A stretch of DNA of 34,914 bases from positions 1 to 34,914 of the forward strand of contig JBBDWK010000030.1 in the NCBI GenBank assembly GCA_040902885.1, in the 5' to 3' direction. This document shows, piece by piece, positions 24,242 through 32,937 of this stretch. How positions within the stretch are numbered: the stretch's first letter is position 1; the number at the start of each line of letters is the position of its first letter. The translations under genes were made by a program, and so were the position numbers. Source of the DNA: JBBDWK01 sp040902885 (GTDB lineage Bacteria; Acidobacteriota; Terriglobia; Bryobacterales; Bryobacteraceae). The notes beneath the pieces were generated by a model, which saw nothing but the letters and a program-made list of their open reading frames with translations, did not search any database and was not told the DNA's origin.

Positions 24242-27200
24242 CTACGGCGCCACCGGCTCCGACGGATCCAGGTCCTCAACGCTTCCCTGCCCTGGCCGTC
24301 TCCTCCACGACCTCACCCTCTCATGAAACGCTTCGAGGTACAGATAGACAACCGGCGTGAGATAGAGCGTCACCAACTGCGAAGTCAAAAGCCCTCCCAC
24401 CACGGCAAGCCCCAGCGGGCGGCGTGCGTCCGCGCCCGCTCCCAGACCGAGCGCGATCGGCAGCGTTCCGAATAAGGCCGCCAGAGTGGTCATCATGATC
24501 GGCCGGAACCGAAGGACGGCGCCCTGGTAGATGGCTTCCTCGGGCGGTCTATTCTGTCCGCGCTGCGCGTCGAGCGCGAAGTCGATCATCATGATGGCGT
24601 TCTTCTTCACGATGCCGATCAGCAGCAACACACCGACTATGGCGTAGATGTTCAGGTCGATATCGAACAACAGCAATGTCAGCAGCGCCCCGAACGCGGC
24701 CGAGGGCAGTCCGGAGAGAATCGTGAGCGGGTGGATGAAACTTTCGTACAGGATGCCCAGCACCAGGTAGATCACGAGTACTGCTACGACGAGCAAAATC
24801 CATACGTTTCGCAGCGACTCCTGAAAGGCTTGCGCCGTCCCCTGGAACGTGGTCGTGATCGTCGCCGGTAGATTGATCTCCCGCAGCGCCTCATCTACTC
24901 GGTCTACCGCCTCGCCAATGGATACGCCCGGCGCCAAATTGAACGATATGGTCACCGCTGGCAGTTGCCCGTAATGCGCCACCTGGACCGGAGCCACATC
25001 GGGCCGCAGCGTCGCGACGGTATCGAGCGGGACTAGAGTGCGTTCCGCGCCGGCCACGCCGGCATCGCCGCGCACGTACAGTTTCGAGAGGGCTGCCGGG
25101 TTCCGCTGATATTGAGGCAAGACTTCGAGGATCACGGAATACTGATCGCTGGGCGTATAGATGGTCGAGACCTGCCGCTGCCCGTAGGAATCGTACAGGA
25201 CGTTCTCGATGTCGGCTGCCGTCAGCCCAAGAGAGCGCGCTTTGTCGCGATCGATGTCCACCGTGATCTGGGGGCTCGCAATCCGCAGATCCGAAGTGAC
25301 GTCCTGCAGGCCGGGAATTCGCGCCATCCGGGCCTCCACTCGTGGAGCCCACTCGTGCAGGCTGGCGAGTTCCACGTCTTGCAGAGTGAATTGGTAGAGG
25401 CTCTTGCTCAATGAGCCTCCGATATTGATGGCGGGCGGAATCTGAATGAAAGTATTCACTCCGGGAATCCTGGCCAGATCCCGGCGTAGTTCCTGAAGCA
25501 CTGCCTCCGCGCTTGGCCTCTCGCCGTCCTTCAACCGTATGAACACGAAGCCGGTGTTCGAACTGCCGCCTGTAGGTCCGCCGCCAACGGAGGACTGAGA
25601 TGCAGCGACGTGAGGATTGCGCGCGACAATCGCGGCGACCTGCCGCTGATACTCCACCATCTTGTCGAACGAAGTGTCTTCGGACGCCTCGGTGGTCGCG
25701 AACAGGAATCCGAGATCTTCCGTGGGAAAGAAGCCCTTGGGGATGATTACGAACAGCCATGCCGTGGCCGCAATCAGAACGAACGAGACCGCCAGCGTGG
25801 GCAAGCGGCGCCGCAGCACGCCGCGCAGCGTCCATTCGTAGATGTGCAGCATGCGATCGAACTGCCGCTCCGACCATTGGAACAAACGGCTTCGTTCTTC
25901 TCCGTGCCGATGTCTCAGGAAGCGGCTGCCGAGCATCGGCGTGAGCGATAGAGAAACCACCCCCGATACCAGAATCGCCACGGAGATCACCACGGCGAAC
26001 TCGCGCAGCAGCCGCCCCACGATTCCTCCCATGAACAACACCGGGATAAATACCGCCACCAGCGATACGGTCATCGAGACGATGGTGAACGTGATTTCCC
26101 TCGATCCATCGATGGCGGCCCGCATCCGCGGTTTGCCCATCTCCCGATGGCGGACGATGTTCTCCAGCACCACGATGGCATCGTCGACCACGAAACCGAC
26201 CGAAAGCGTGAGCGCCATGGCCGACAGGTTGTCGAGCGTGTAGCCGAGCTGGTTCATGACGGCGAAGGTTCCGAGAATCGACAGAGGCACGGCAAGGCTG
26301 GGAATGATGGTGGCCGAAAGATTGCGCAGGAAGACGAAGATCACCGCCACTACCAGCACGATGGCGAGAATCAAGGTGAGCTTCACGTCGTCGATCGACT
26401 GGCGAATCGGCTGGGACCGGTCGAACAGAATGCCCAGGTTCATGCCCGCGGGCATCTGTTCGCGAAGCGTGGGCAGAAGGGCCCGGATGCCATCCACGAT
26501 CTGGACCGTGTTGGTCCCGGGCTGCCGCTGTACGGCGAGAATGATCGAACGCTCGCCGTTGTACCAGCTCGCCGTTCTGTCGTTCTCCACGCTATCGATC
26601 ACGCGCGCAACTTCGTCCAGCCGTACCGGCCGGCCGTTGCGGTGAGCGACGATGAGGGGCCGGAACTGATCGGCGGACGAGAGCTGGCCGGTGGTCTCGA
26701 TCGTGTACGCCCTGACGTTTCCGTCGATGGTGCCCGTCGGCAGATTCGGGTTTCCCTCGACCAGCGCGGTGCGAACATCGTCGATTCCGATACCTCGCCC
26801 GGCCAGCGCATCGGGGTCCACCTGGACCCGCACGGCATACTTCTGCGAGCCGTACACCGCCACCTGAGCCACGCCGCTGACGGTCGAGATGCGCTGGGCC
26901 ATCGCAATCTCCGCATACCGGTCGACTTCCGAAAGCGGCAGGGTGGAAGAACTCAAACCCAGGTAAAGAATGGGCTGCTCGGCGGGATTCACCTTGCGGT
27001 ACGAGGGCGGCTGGGGCAGATCGTCCGGCAGATCGCGGCTGGCGGAAGAGATTGCCGCTTGAACGTCCTGCGCGGCAGCGTCGATGTTGCGCTCCAGGTC
27101 GAACTGAAGCGTGATTCGCGTGGACCCGACGCTGCTTGTGGAGTTGATCGACGAGACGCCCTGCACCGACGTGAACTCGCGCTCCAAAGGCGTCGCGACG

Positions 27201-27385
27201 GTGTTGGCCATCGTTTCGGGACTGGCGCCCGGGAGATTGGCAGTCACCAGAATGGTGGGGAAGTCGATGTTCGGCAGATCGCTGACCGGGAGCGTGAAGT
27301 ACGCCAGCACTCCGAAGATACTGATGGCCGCCATCAGCAACGTGGTGGTAATGGCCCGCCGTATGAAGAACTCAGTGATGCTCAT
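24242..27385 (-). CDS. RND efflux pump, inner-membrane transporter (HAE1, MdtB/C-like)
   Basis: 1047 residues, full length for the family. It starts SITEFFIRRAITTTLLMAAI, the usual first helix, followed by the porter domain (LPNIDFPTILVTANLPGASP), the membrane block with the proton-relay Asp pair D401-D402 (LSVGFVVDDAIVVLENIVRH), and the second half (PLTILSGLPSAAFGALLTLL, DLNIYAIVGVLLLIGIVKKN), then FRPIMMTTLAALFGTLPIAL. It is a proton-driven antiporter that exports drugs, detergents or bile-salt-like compounds from the periplasm and inner membrane. The start overlaps the adaptor gene by 4 bases (ATGA), so the two are coupled. The TolC-like channel gene is divergent next to the adaptor. Closest in feel to MdtB/C and Pseudomonas MuxB/C; substrate not predictable. 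Confidence 0.97.
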   Translation of the reverse strand: MSITEFFIRRAITTTLLMAAISIFGVLAYFTLPVSDLPNIDFPTILVTANLPGASPETMANTVATPLEREFTSVQGVSSINSTSSVGSTRITLQFDLERNIDAAAQDVQAAISSASRDLPDDLPQPPSYRKVNPAEQPILYLGLSSSTLPLSEVDRYAEIAMAQRISTVSGVAQVAVYGSQKYAVRVQVDPDALAGRGIGIDDVRTALVEGNPNLPTGTIDGNVRAYTIETTGQLSSADQFRPLIVAHRNGRPVRLDEVARVIDSVENDRTASWYNGERSIILAVQRQPGTNTVQIVDGIRALLPTLREQMPAGMNLGILFDRSQPIRQSIDDVKLTLILAIVLVVAVIFVFLRNLSATIIPSLAVPLSILGTFAVMNQLGYTLDNLSAMALTLSVGFVVDDAIVVLENIVRHREMGKPRMRAAIDGSREITFTIVSMTVSLVAVFIPVLFMGGIVGRLLREFAVVISVAILVSGVVSLSLTPMLGSRFLRHRHGEERSRLFQWSERQFDRMLHIYEWTLRGVLRRRLPTLAVSFVLIAATAWLFVIIPKGFFPTEDLGFLFATTEASEDTSFDKMVEYQRQVAAIVARNPHVAASQSSVGGGPTGGSSNTGFVFIRLKDGERPSAEAVLQELRRDLARIPGVNTFIQIPPAINIGGSLSKSLYQFTLQDVELASLHEWAPRVEARMARIPGLQDVTSDLRIASPQITVDIDRDKARSLGLTAADIENVLYDSYGQRQVSTIYTPSDQYSVILEVLPQYQRNPAALSKLYVRGDAGVAGAERTLVPLDTVATLRPDVAPVQVAHYGQLPAVTISFNLAPGVSIGEAVDRVDEALREINLPATITTTFQGTAQAFQESLRNVWILLVVAVLVIYLVLGILYESFIHPLTILSGLPSAAFGALLTLLLFDIDLNIYAIVGVLLLIGIVKKNAIMMIDFALDAQRGQNRPPEEAIYQGAVLRFRPIMMTTLAALFGTLPIALGLGAGADARRPLGLAVVGGLLTSQLVTLYLTPVVYLYLEAFHERVRSWRRRPGQGSVEDLDPSEPVAP

Positions 27386-28569
27386 TGCGCAGCCGGTGTC
27401 CCCGAAACAACATCAACCTTCGATCCCGGTTTGAGCCGCAGCTGGCCCTCTACGACGACGCGTTCCCCGGGATACAATCCGCTCGCGACCACAGTGAGGT
27501 CGCCCCACAATCGGGCAGGCTGAATGGCGCGCTGCTCGGCGGTGGCATCCGGCGTTACCACGAACACGTAGCTGCCAATCTGTGCCGTCCGGACCGCCGC
27601 TGTTGGCACAGCCGTCTCGATGGGCGTGTCCAGGCGCACCACTACGTTGACGAACTTGCCGGGCCACATCCGGCGGTCCGCATTCTTGAAGCGCGCCCTG
27701 AGTAAGATCGTGCCCGTGTTCGAATCCACGCGATTGTCCAGGAAATCAAGCGTTCCATCTCGCGGTGGACTGCTGCTATTGGGTGGGGAAGCCTGCACGA
27801 GCAGCTTTTTTAAGCTGGAATACCGGCGTATCTCATCGAGCGACCCCTCGGGCACGGAGAACGCGACGAAGGCGGGCACGATCTGCTCGATGACGACCAG
27901 CGGCATCTCCGCATTCGCACTCACCAGGTTGCCGGGCTTTACCTCCAGTCTGCCCGTCCTGCCGGAGATGGGCGCGCGAATGACCGTATAGCTGAGCTGC
28001 AGACGCGCCTCGGCCAGATTCGCTTCCGCACCCTGGACAGCCGCACGCGCGCTGGCGATTACGGCTTTCGATGCGGACGCGACTCGATCCGCGGCTACGG
28101 CCTGAGTCTGGTAGGTTTCGTTCGCCTCGCGCGAGATGATGCCCTTGGCCGCGAGACCTCCATACCGTTCCGCTTGTGAACTGGCGTTTCTGGCAAGGGC
28201 CAGGTCGCGCTGGTAATTCGCCTCCGCCTGGTTCACCGCCGCCTTCGCGTTCTCCAGGGCGGCTTCCGCTTCGCGCACCGCCTGCTGGAATTCGCGAGGA
28301 TCGATCTGGAACAGAGGCTGCCCCTTGCGTACGTCCTGCCCCTCACTGAACCACACCCGCTGCAACTGACCATCGACCCGCGACTTCACCTCGACAGTTG
28401 AATTCGCTTCCACGTTGCCGATCGCACGAATCTCCAAGGGGACCGGCTCCTGGCGCACTTCGGCAACCACAACCGGAGCGGCCTGCTCGGCAGGAACTCG
28501 TGAGCGTTCTCCGTTATTGGCGCACGCCGCAAGAAAAAGTAATGTCAGAACGGAGAAGCGGAGCCACAA
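27382..28569 (-). CDS. RND efflux periplasmic adaptor (membrane fusion lipoprotein)
   Basis: 395 residues from TTG (complement of 28567-28569); no ATG or GTG is available upstream in frame, and the RBS is weak. A lipoprotein signal (LRFSVLTLLFLAAC) places the Cys at residue 16. The domains are in adaptor order: a beta-barrel/lipoyl start (VEVKSRVDGQLQRVWFSEGQ, then DVRKGQPLFQIDPREF), an alpha-helical hairpin (residues about 100-190, rich in A/E/Q), the second lipoyl half (SYTVIRAPISGRTGRLEVKP), beta-barrel (WPGKFVNVVVRLDTP) and membrane-proximal domain to ...VSGTPAAQ. It bridges the pump and the TolC-like channel. The helical hairpin is long enough to meet TolC. It is co-translated with the pump. 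Confidence 0.94.
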   Translation of the reverse strand: MWLRFSVLTLLFLAACANNGERSRVPAEQAAPVVVAEVRQEPVPLEIRAIGNVEANSTVEVKSRVDGQLQRVWFSEGQDVRKGQPLFQIDPREFQQAVREAEAALENAKAAVNQAEANYQRDLALARNASSQAERYGGLAAKGIISREANETYQTQAVAADRVASASKAVIASARAAVQGAEANLAEARLQLSYTVIRAPISGRTGRLEVKPGNLVSANAEMPLVVIEQIVPAFVAFSVPEGSLDEIRRYSSLKKLLVQASPPNSSSPPRDGTLDFLDNRVDSNTGTILLRARFKNADRRMWPGKFVNVVVRLDTPIETAVPTAAVRTAQIGSYVFVVTPDATAEQRAIQPARLWGDLTVVASGLYPGERVVVEGQLRLKPGSKVDVVSGTPAAQ

Positions 28570-28694
28570 GAACAGTGGACGTTTTCCCGCGAAGCATCGT
28601 TGCGGAGCGCCGGAGCGTGCGCGTGCGTCCAGAAGGCCCTGACTGGCGGGAAACGGGCCGCCGCTCCAGGTTTGTCTAACAGTCTTGGCGGTTC

Positions 28695-30647
28695 ATGTTT
28701 AGACGCAGCCTGCTCCTAACCGCGATCGCATGTTCCTGGTGCGTGCCGGACCTTAAATCTCAGACAACCAGGGGCGAGCGGTTGCCTGTTCCCCGCGCGC
28801 GTCCCGAGCTGCTCGGTGGACCTCTGAGCCGGTACCGGCCTTACGACCCACCGCCCATCAGCTTCGCGGATTCGCCCCGGCTGGACCCGCTCATCCGCGC
28901 GGGCAACCTCTATCTCACTCTGAGGGATGCTATTGCGCTGGCAATTGAAAACAATCTCGACGTCGAATTGCAGCGGCTCACGCCGCTTCTGGCGGAAGCC
29001 GACCTTCAGCGGACTCTCGGAGGAGCCGTCGCACTCGGTGTGCCGATCAACGTGAGGGAGGGCCCTACCGGTCTCGGCGGCGCGGCTCCTTCGCAGTCCC
29101 CCTTCGAGATCATTTCAGCGGCGCCGGGGGCTGCCGGCGAAGTGCAAACCGATGTGGGCTTGAGTCCGACGTCCGTTTCCGTCGGAGCGCTGACCAGCGG
29201 AATATTTATAACCGGCGGCCCGCCGGTCCCGAATCTCGATCCCGCGCTGGCCGGCTCCGTTGGCTGGAACCGCTCGAACCGTCCGCAGGCGAGTCCATTC
29301 ATCACCGGTACGAACGCGCTCTCGGCGACTTCCGCCTTCGGCGATCTGCGCTTTCAGCAAGGCTTTCTATCCGGGGGAACCGCTACCGTGGGCCTGGATG
29401 GTGTCCGCCAGGATACGAATAACCTGCGCGCCGACATCAACCCCAGTACAGCGGGTGGCCTGGTCTTCGCCTACGTTCAACCGCTTCTGCGCGGTTTCAG
29501 AGTTGCAGTCAACAACCGGTTCATTCGCATCGCAAGGAACAACCGTCAGGTATCGGACCTGACTTTTGAAGAGCAGGTGATCAACACGGTGCATACGGTC
29601 ATTCGGCTCTACTGGGATCTGGTGAGCCTCAACAACACGGTGCGCGTGCAAATCCAGTCGCTGGATCTGGCGGAAAGGCTGCTCAGCGACAATATCGAGC
29701 AGGAACGGGCAGGGACGCTGGCGCCGATCGAGGTGGTAAGAGCCAGGGCGGAGGTGGCGAGCGCCAGGCGCGACCTTACCATCGCCGAGACCCGGGTGCG
29801 GCAGCAGGAAACGATTCTCAAGGACTACATCACGCGCGGGATCGTCGATGCCCAGCGGCTCGCCACCATTCGGGTGATTCCGACGGATACGATCGCTCCT
29901 CCGCGGGAGATGGTGGAGCCATTGCAGGACCTCACCGCCGCGGCGCGGATGCGTCGTCCCGAGCTGGCGCGGGCCGATATTCAGGTGGAGAACTCGAAGA
30001 TTGCGCTGACCGGATCGAGAAGCGCGCTGCTGCCGTCCCTGGATCTTGTGGTGAACGCCCGCAGCAATGTTCTATATGGGCAGGTCAATCCCTTGCCTCC
30101 CGCTACGGGGGACGCGTCGCCCATCCCGTTCGAGCGCAATCCCGATCCGGCGTTCGTCGGCGGACCGGGGACGGGGCTCGCGCAGATTTTCAGCGGCCGT
30201 TTTCCGGATTACGGCCTGGAGCTGCATCTGAATATTCCGTTGTTCAACCGCGTGGCCCAGGCGGATCACACGCGCAACCAGCTTTCGCTGCGGCAGCAGG
30301 AGATCCGGTTTCGCCAGCTTGAAAAACAGGTGGGGGTGGATGTGGTGAACGCGCAAATTGCGGTGCAACAGGCCAGAGCGGCGCATGATGCTGCGCAACA
30401 GGCGCGCGTGTTGCAGGAACAATCGCTCGAAGCGGAACGGGAGAAGTTCGCGGCCGGCGTCTCGACGAATTTCCTGCTGATTCAGTATCAGCGCGACCTG
30501 GCTCAGGCGCTGTCCGCCGAAGTGGTTGCGCTGGCCGATTACGTAAAGGCTCGAGCCGCGCTGGATCGGGCCACGGGGCGGCTGCTGGATGAATACGACA
30601 TTTCACTGGTGGACGCGTATCGCGGGCGCATGCCCGATACGCCGTGA
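28695..30647 (+). CDS. TolC-family outer-membrane efflux channel
   Basis: 650 residues from ATG 28695, longer than E. coli TolC (about 490) because of an N-terminal extension and an inserted Gly/Ala/Ser-rich region (about 110-230). The signal peptide is FRRSLLLTAIACSWCVP. The first TolC repeat begins NLYLTLRDAIALAIENNLDV; coiled-coil helices follow (EVVRARAEVASARRDLTIAE). The second repeat is LTAAARMRRPELARADIQVE, and QARVLQEQSLEAEREKFAAG with STNFLLIQYQRDLAQAL ends the family pattern. It is divergent from the adaptor/pump operon across 125 bases, completing a tripartite exporter. The start has only a weak RBS (GGCGG 3 bases away). The low-complexity insert could be surface-exposed loops. Confidence 0.92.
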   Translation: MFRRSLLLTAIACSWCVPDLKSQTTRGERLPVPRARPELLGGPLSRYRPYDPPPISFADSPRLDPLIRAGNLYLTLRDAIALAIENNLDVELQRLTPLLAEADLQRTLGGAVALGVPINVREGPTGLGGAAPSQSPFEIISAAPGAAGEVQTDVGLSPTSVSVGALTSGIFITGGPPVPNLDPALAGSVGWNRSNRPQASPFITGTNALSATSAFGDLRFQQGFLSGGTATVGLDGVRQDTNNLRADINPSTAGGLVFAYVQPLLRGFRVAVNNRFIRIARNNRQVSDLTFEEQVINTVHTVIRLYWDLVSLNNTVRVQIQSLDLAERLLSDNIEQERAGTLAPIEVVRARAEVASARRDLTIAETRVRQQETILKDYITRGIVDAQRLATIRVIPTDTIAPPREMVEPLQDLTAAARMRRPELARADIQVENSKIALTGSRSALLPSLDLVVNARSNVLYGQVNPLPPATGDASPIPFERNPDPAFVGGPGTGLAQIFSGRFPDYGLELHLNIPLFNRVAQADHTRNQLSLRQQEIRFRQLEKQVGVDVVNAQIAVQQARAAHDAAQQARVLQEQSLEAEREKFAAGVSTNFLLIQYQRDLAQALSAEVVALADYVKARAALDRATGRLLDEYDISLVDAYRGRMPDTP

Positions 30648-30656
30648 GACGCCACC

Positions 30657-31622
30657 CTATCTTTTTCGGCCGAATATTCTAATATCACCCGATTCATCGC
30701 GTAACAGACACGTGCCGATGTATTGCTGCCGCGACCTTGTTGCAGCAAGGTCATGATAGACAAAGGAGCCCTTCACAAAAAAGTGGCAGACTACCGCTTT
30801 CCTCGACAGCAACATGTTCCTCCGTGGCGAGCCTCCGTGAATGAGGTTCGCATGCCAGATCAGCACGTCGCCCTTTCTCGCGTGAAAATACTCCGGTTCG
30901 AGACCGTGCTTCTCAATCAACTGCTTTATGAAAGGCTCGTACTTTGCCTGATACGAGGAGTATCCGTTCTGCTGGAAGTCGGATTCCGATATGCCGACAT
31001 TCGTGCTGAAGACATACGGCAGCTTGTGGCTTCCGGGATAAATCACAAGAGGCCCGCTATCGGGGTGAATGTCTTCGAAAGCTATCCACGCAGCCGACAG
31101 ATACCCGAGCGGATATGTCGTCATGTGGATGGAATCCGAGTGCGCGCCCTGCTGCGAGCCCTTGTGCGAAGCGATGGTTTGAAGCGGCTTCGGCTCTCGC
31201 TCCATTAAAACGCGAATCCAGCGCAATAGGTTCGGACGCTTCAAGATTCGGCAAAAGGCGGCGACCTTCTTGTGGGGGTTGAGAAAGCGGCCGGGAAAGG
31301 GATCGTCTTCGCCGGCACGCTCGGGCTGGAGGACAATTCTTCCGGCCCGAATGGCCTTCTCGTATACATCCCATACTCCGTCCAGGACGCGGTCTTCAAT
31401 CAAATTGTCGAGAATGATGTAGCCCTTTTCGGCCCAGCGGCGGCATTGCTCCGCTTCCTCCGTGCCAATCTCACCCCGCCGCAGCTTGTCCTCGATTCGA
31501 TCGAAAGCATCGGGCTGGTCGAGCCAGGGATACGGGCCGGAGTACGGAAAGTGCTCCGCGCGAAAAGAGGGCAGCGCCGAGACGTTTACCGGCTGGTCCG
31601 CGAAGAATCCTCGGCGTCGCAT
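30657..31622 (-). CDS. Phytanoyl-CoA dioxygenase (PhyH) family Fe(II)/2-oxoglutarate oxygenase
   Basis: 321 residues from ATG (complement of 31620-31622); no RBS is evident. The facial-triad ligands can be read: H161 and D163 in GAHSDSIHMTTYPLG, and H262 in LIWHANLIHGGSPRR. An Arg after the distal His (R267, R268 or R274) would hold 2-oxoglutarate. The typical GYLSAAWIAFEDIHPDSGPL and VIYPGSHK are both present. PhyH-type enzymes hydroxylate a range of lipids, secondary metabolites and small acids, and bacterial members are very diverse, so the substrate is open. The gene converges on tolC with 9 bases between the stops and has 187 bases upstream without another gene. No export signal; cytoplasmic. 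Confidence 0.9.
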   Translation of the reverse strand: MRRRGFFADQPVNVSALPSFRAEHFPYSGPYPWLDQPDAFDRIEDKLRRGEIGTEEAEQCRRWAEKGYIILDNLIEDRVLDGVWDVYEKAIRAGRIVLQPERAGEDDPFPGRFLNPHKKVAAFCRILKRPNLLRWIRVLMEREPKPLQTIASHKGSQQGAHSDSIHMTTYPLGYLSAAWIAFEDIHPDSGPLVIYPGSHKLPYVFSTNVGISESDFQQNGYSSYQAKYEPFIKQLIEKHGLEPEYFHARKGDVLIWHANLIHGGSPRRNMLLSRKAVVCHFFVKGSFVYHDLAATRSRQQYIGTCLLRDESGDIRIFGRKR

Positions 31623-31809
31623 ACCAAATCAGCATACCCCACGCGCCAATTGGAGTTCGTGGGTGTGATTGTGCGCGGCGCGCTGAGTGCCGAGGTCGCG
31701 GCAGAGCTTTCCCGCCCTATCGAGCTCGGCACACCGTCGAGCGCCTTCGTTGCACGGGCGATGCGGGCCGCCACGCTATCGGCTTACTGAATCCCTGGCG
31801 CCTAGTACC

Positions 31810-32034
31810 TCAGTCGACGTACTCGTACTCAAACTCTTCCAGGTAAGCGCGCCAGCATTCCGTCAGCGCTTCGCCGTCATCGTCGTTGTCCCAAGTGCAT
31901 TCGGGTGTATAGACGAATTCCGAGCAGGGCGCTTTGGCAACAGCCGAAAAGTCGAATACGGCTTCGCCGTATTCGCCGGCCTGGGGCGATTTCACCAGGC
32001 CGGCTATAAACTGCTCGCGACTCATACTTCTCAC
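31810..32034 (-). CDS. Small acidic protein coupled to korB
   Basis: 74 residues from GTG (complement of 32032-32034), which overlaps the korB stop (ATGTGA), or 71 from the ATG at complement 32023-32025. The sequence is strongly acidic (EEFEYEYVD at the end, WDNDDDGEALTE in the middle) and has three Trp/Cys-type marks (APCSEFVYTPECTWDN, LTECWRAYLEEF) with three Cys. No membrane segment or signal. Not recognised. The overlap with korB means it is probably made with KorAB, perhaps as an accessory or electron-transfer-related small subunit, but it lacks a ferredoxin CxxCxxC pattern. That no other gene lies within 180 bases downstream supports its being the operon's last gene. Confidence 0.65.
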   Translation of the reverse strand: MRSMSREQFIAGLVKSPQAGEYGEAVFDFSAVAKAPCSEFVYTPECTWDNDDDGEALTECWRAYLEEFEYEYVD

Positions 32035-32927
32035 ATCAGCTCTTCGGCTAACTCGCGCCCCACCTCCCGTGAGATCCCCAGTTTGCGGAGCGCCAGTGGA
32101 CCACCTTCAAAGAGAACAGGCTCGGAACCATGAAGCGACGGCATATCGGTGCTCTCGAAGAACTTGCCGATCGGGATCTCGTCGCCCCAAAGTTGAGCCT
32201 TCTCGATAGCCATCATCCAGTTGGTCGGGTCGTAGGCGGAGTCCTGCTCGAGTTTCTTCACTCGCGGACGGAACCACTGATACGTGTTGTCTTTGTTGTA
32301 GGTCACGCAGGGGCTGAACACATCGATGAATGAGAAGCCCTTGTGCAGAATGCCCTGCTTGATCAGGTCGGTCAGATGCTTTGGCTCGCCGCTATACGCA
32401 CGTGCGATGAAGGATGCGCCGCAGGCAAGGGCGAGCGAGATAGGATTGATCGGCCCTTCGACGCTGCCGAACGGAGTCGACTTTGTCTTCATTCCGATGC
32501 GGCTCGTAGGAGAGACCTGGCCAGTCGTCAAACCGTAGATCTGGTTGTCCATCGCGAGATAGGTCAGGTCGACGTTGCGCCGCATCGTGTGCATGAAGTG
32601 ATTCCCTCCGATGCCGAAGCCGTCGCCGTCGCCGCCGGTGACGATGACATGGAGGTCGTGATTAGCGAGCTTGACGCCCGTGGCCACGGCGAGCGCTCGG
32701 CCGTGTAGCGTGTGCATGCCGTAGGTGTTGATGTAGCCGGGGAGGTTCGAGGAGCAGCCGATGCCGCTGATGGTGACCACCTGGTGGGGTGCGATGCTGA
32801 GCTCGGCGAGCGCGGACTTGAGGGACGCGAGCACGCCGAAGTCGCCGCAACCGGGACACCAGTCGGGGTCGACCTTGCCTTTGTAGTCGGTAACTGTGAA
32901 TTGGGATTGAGCCGCAACAGTGGCCAT
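32031..32927 (-). CDS. korB: 2-oxoacid:ferredoxin oxidoreductase beta subunit (KorB)
   Basis: 298 residues from ATG (complement of 32925-32927) with AGGAG eight bases upstream, which overlaps the korA stop codon. It binds thiamine pyrophosphate through GGDGDGFGIGGNHFMHTMRR (residues 98-117) and DNQIYGLTTGQVSPT. The Cys residues C24, C27 (DWCPGCGDFG) and C58 (SGIGCSS), with a later Cys in DVFSPCVTYN, bind the [4Fe-4S] cluster. With KorA it converts 2-oxoglutarate (or a related 2-oxoacid) plus CoA to the acyl-CoA and CO2, reducing ferredoxin. It looks like the two-subunit actinobacterial/halophile type that works oxidatively in an aerobic TCA cycle. The small acidic ORF overlaps its 3' end. Confidence 0.96.
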   Translation of the reverse strand: MATVAAQSQFTVTDYKGKVDPDWCPGCGDFGVLASLKSALAELSIAPHQVVTISGIGCSSNLPGYINTYGMHTLHGRALAVATGVKLANHDLHVIVTGGDGDGFGIGGNHFMHTMRRNVDLTYLAMDNQIYGLTTGQVSPTSRIGMKTKSTPFGSVEGPINPISLALACGASFIARAYSGEPKHLTDLIKQGILHKGFSFIDVFSPCVTYNKDNTYQWFRPRVKKLEQDSAYDPTNWMMAIEKAQLWGDEIPIGKFFESTDMPSLHGSEPVLFEGGPLALRKLGISREVGRELAEELM

Positions 32928-32937
32928 CTTCTGTCTC

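Noticed and set aside
26147..27523. 458-codon plus-strand frame opposite the RND pump
   Set aside because: Antisense shadow of a certain gene; no RBS or domain.
31272..31790. 172-codon plus-strand frame overlapping the PhyH gene and its upstream gap
   Set aside because: Most of it is antisense to PhyH, with no RBS and no domain; the 187-base gap itself shows no gene.
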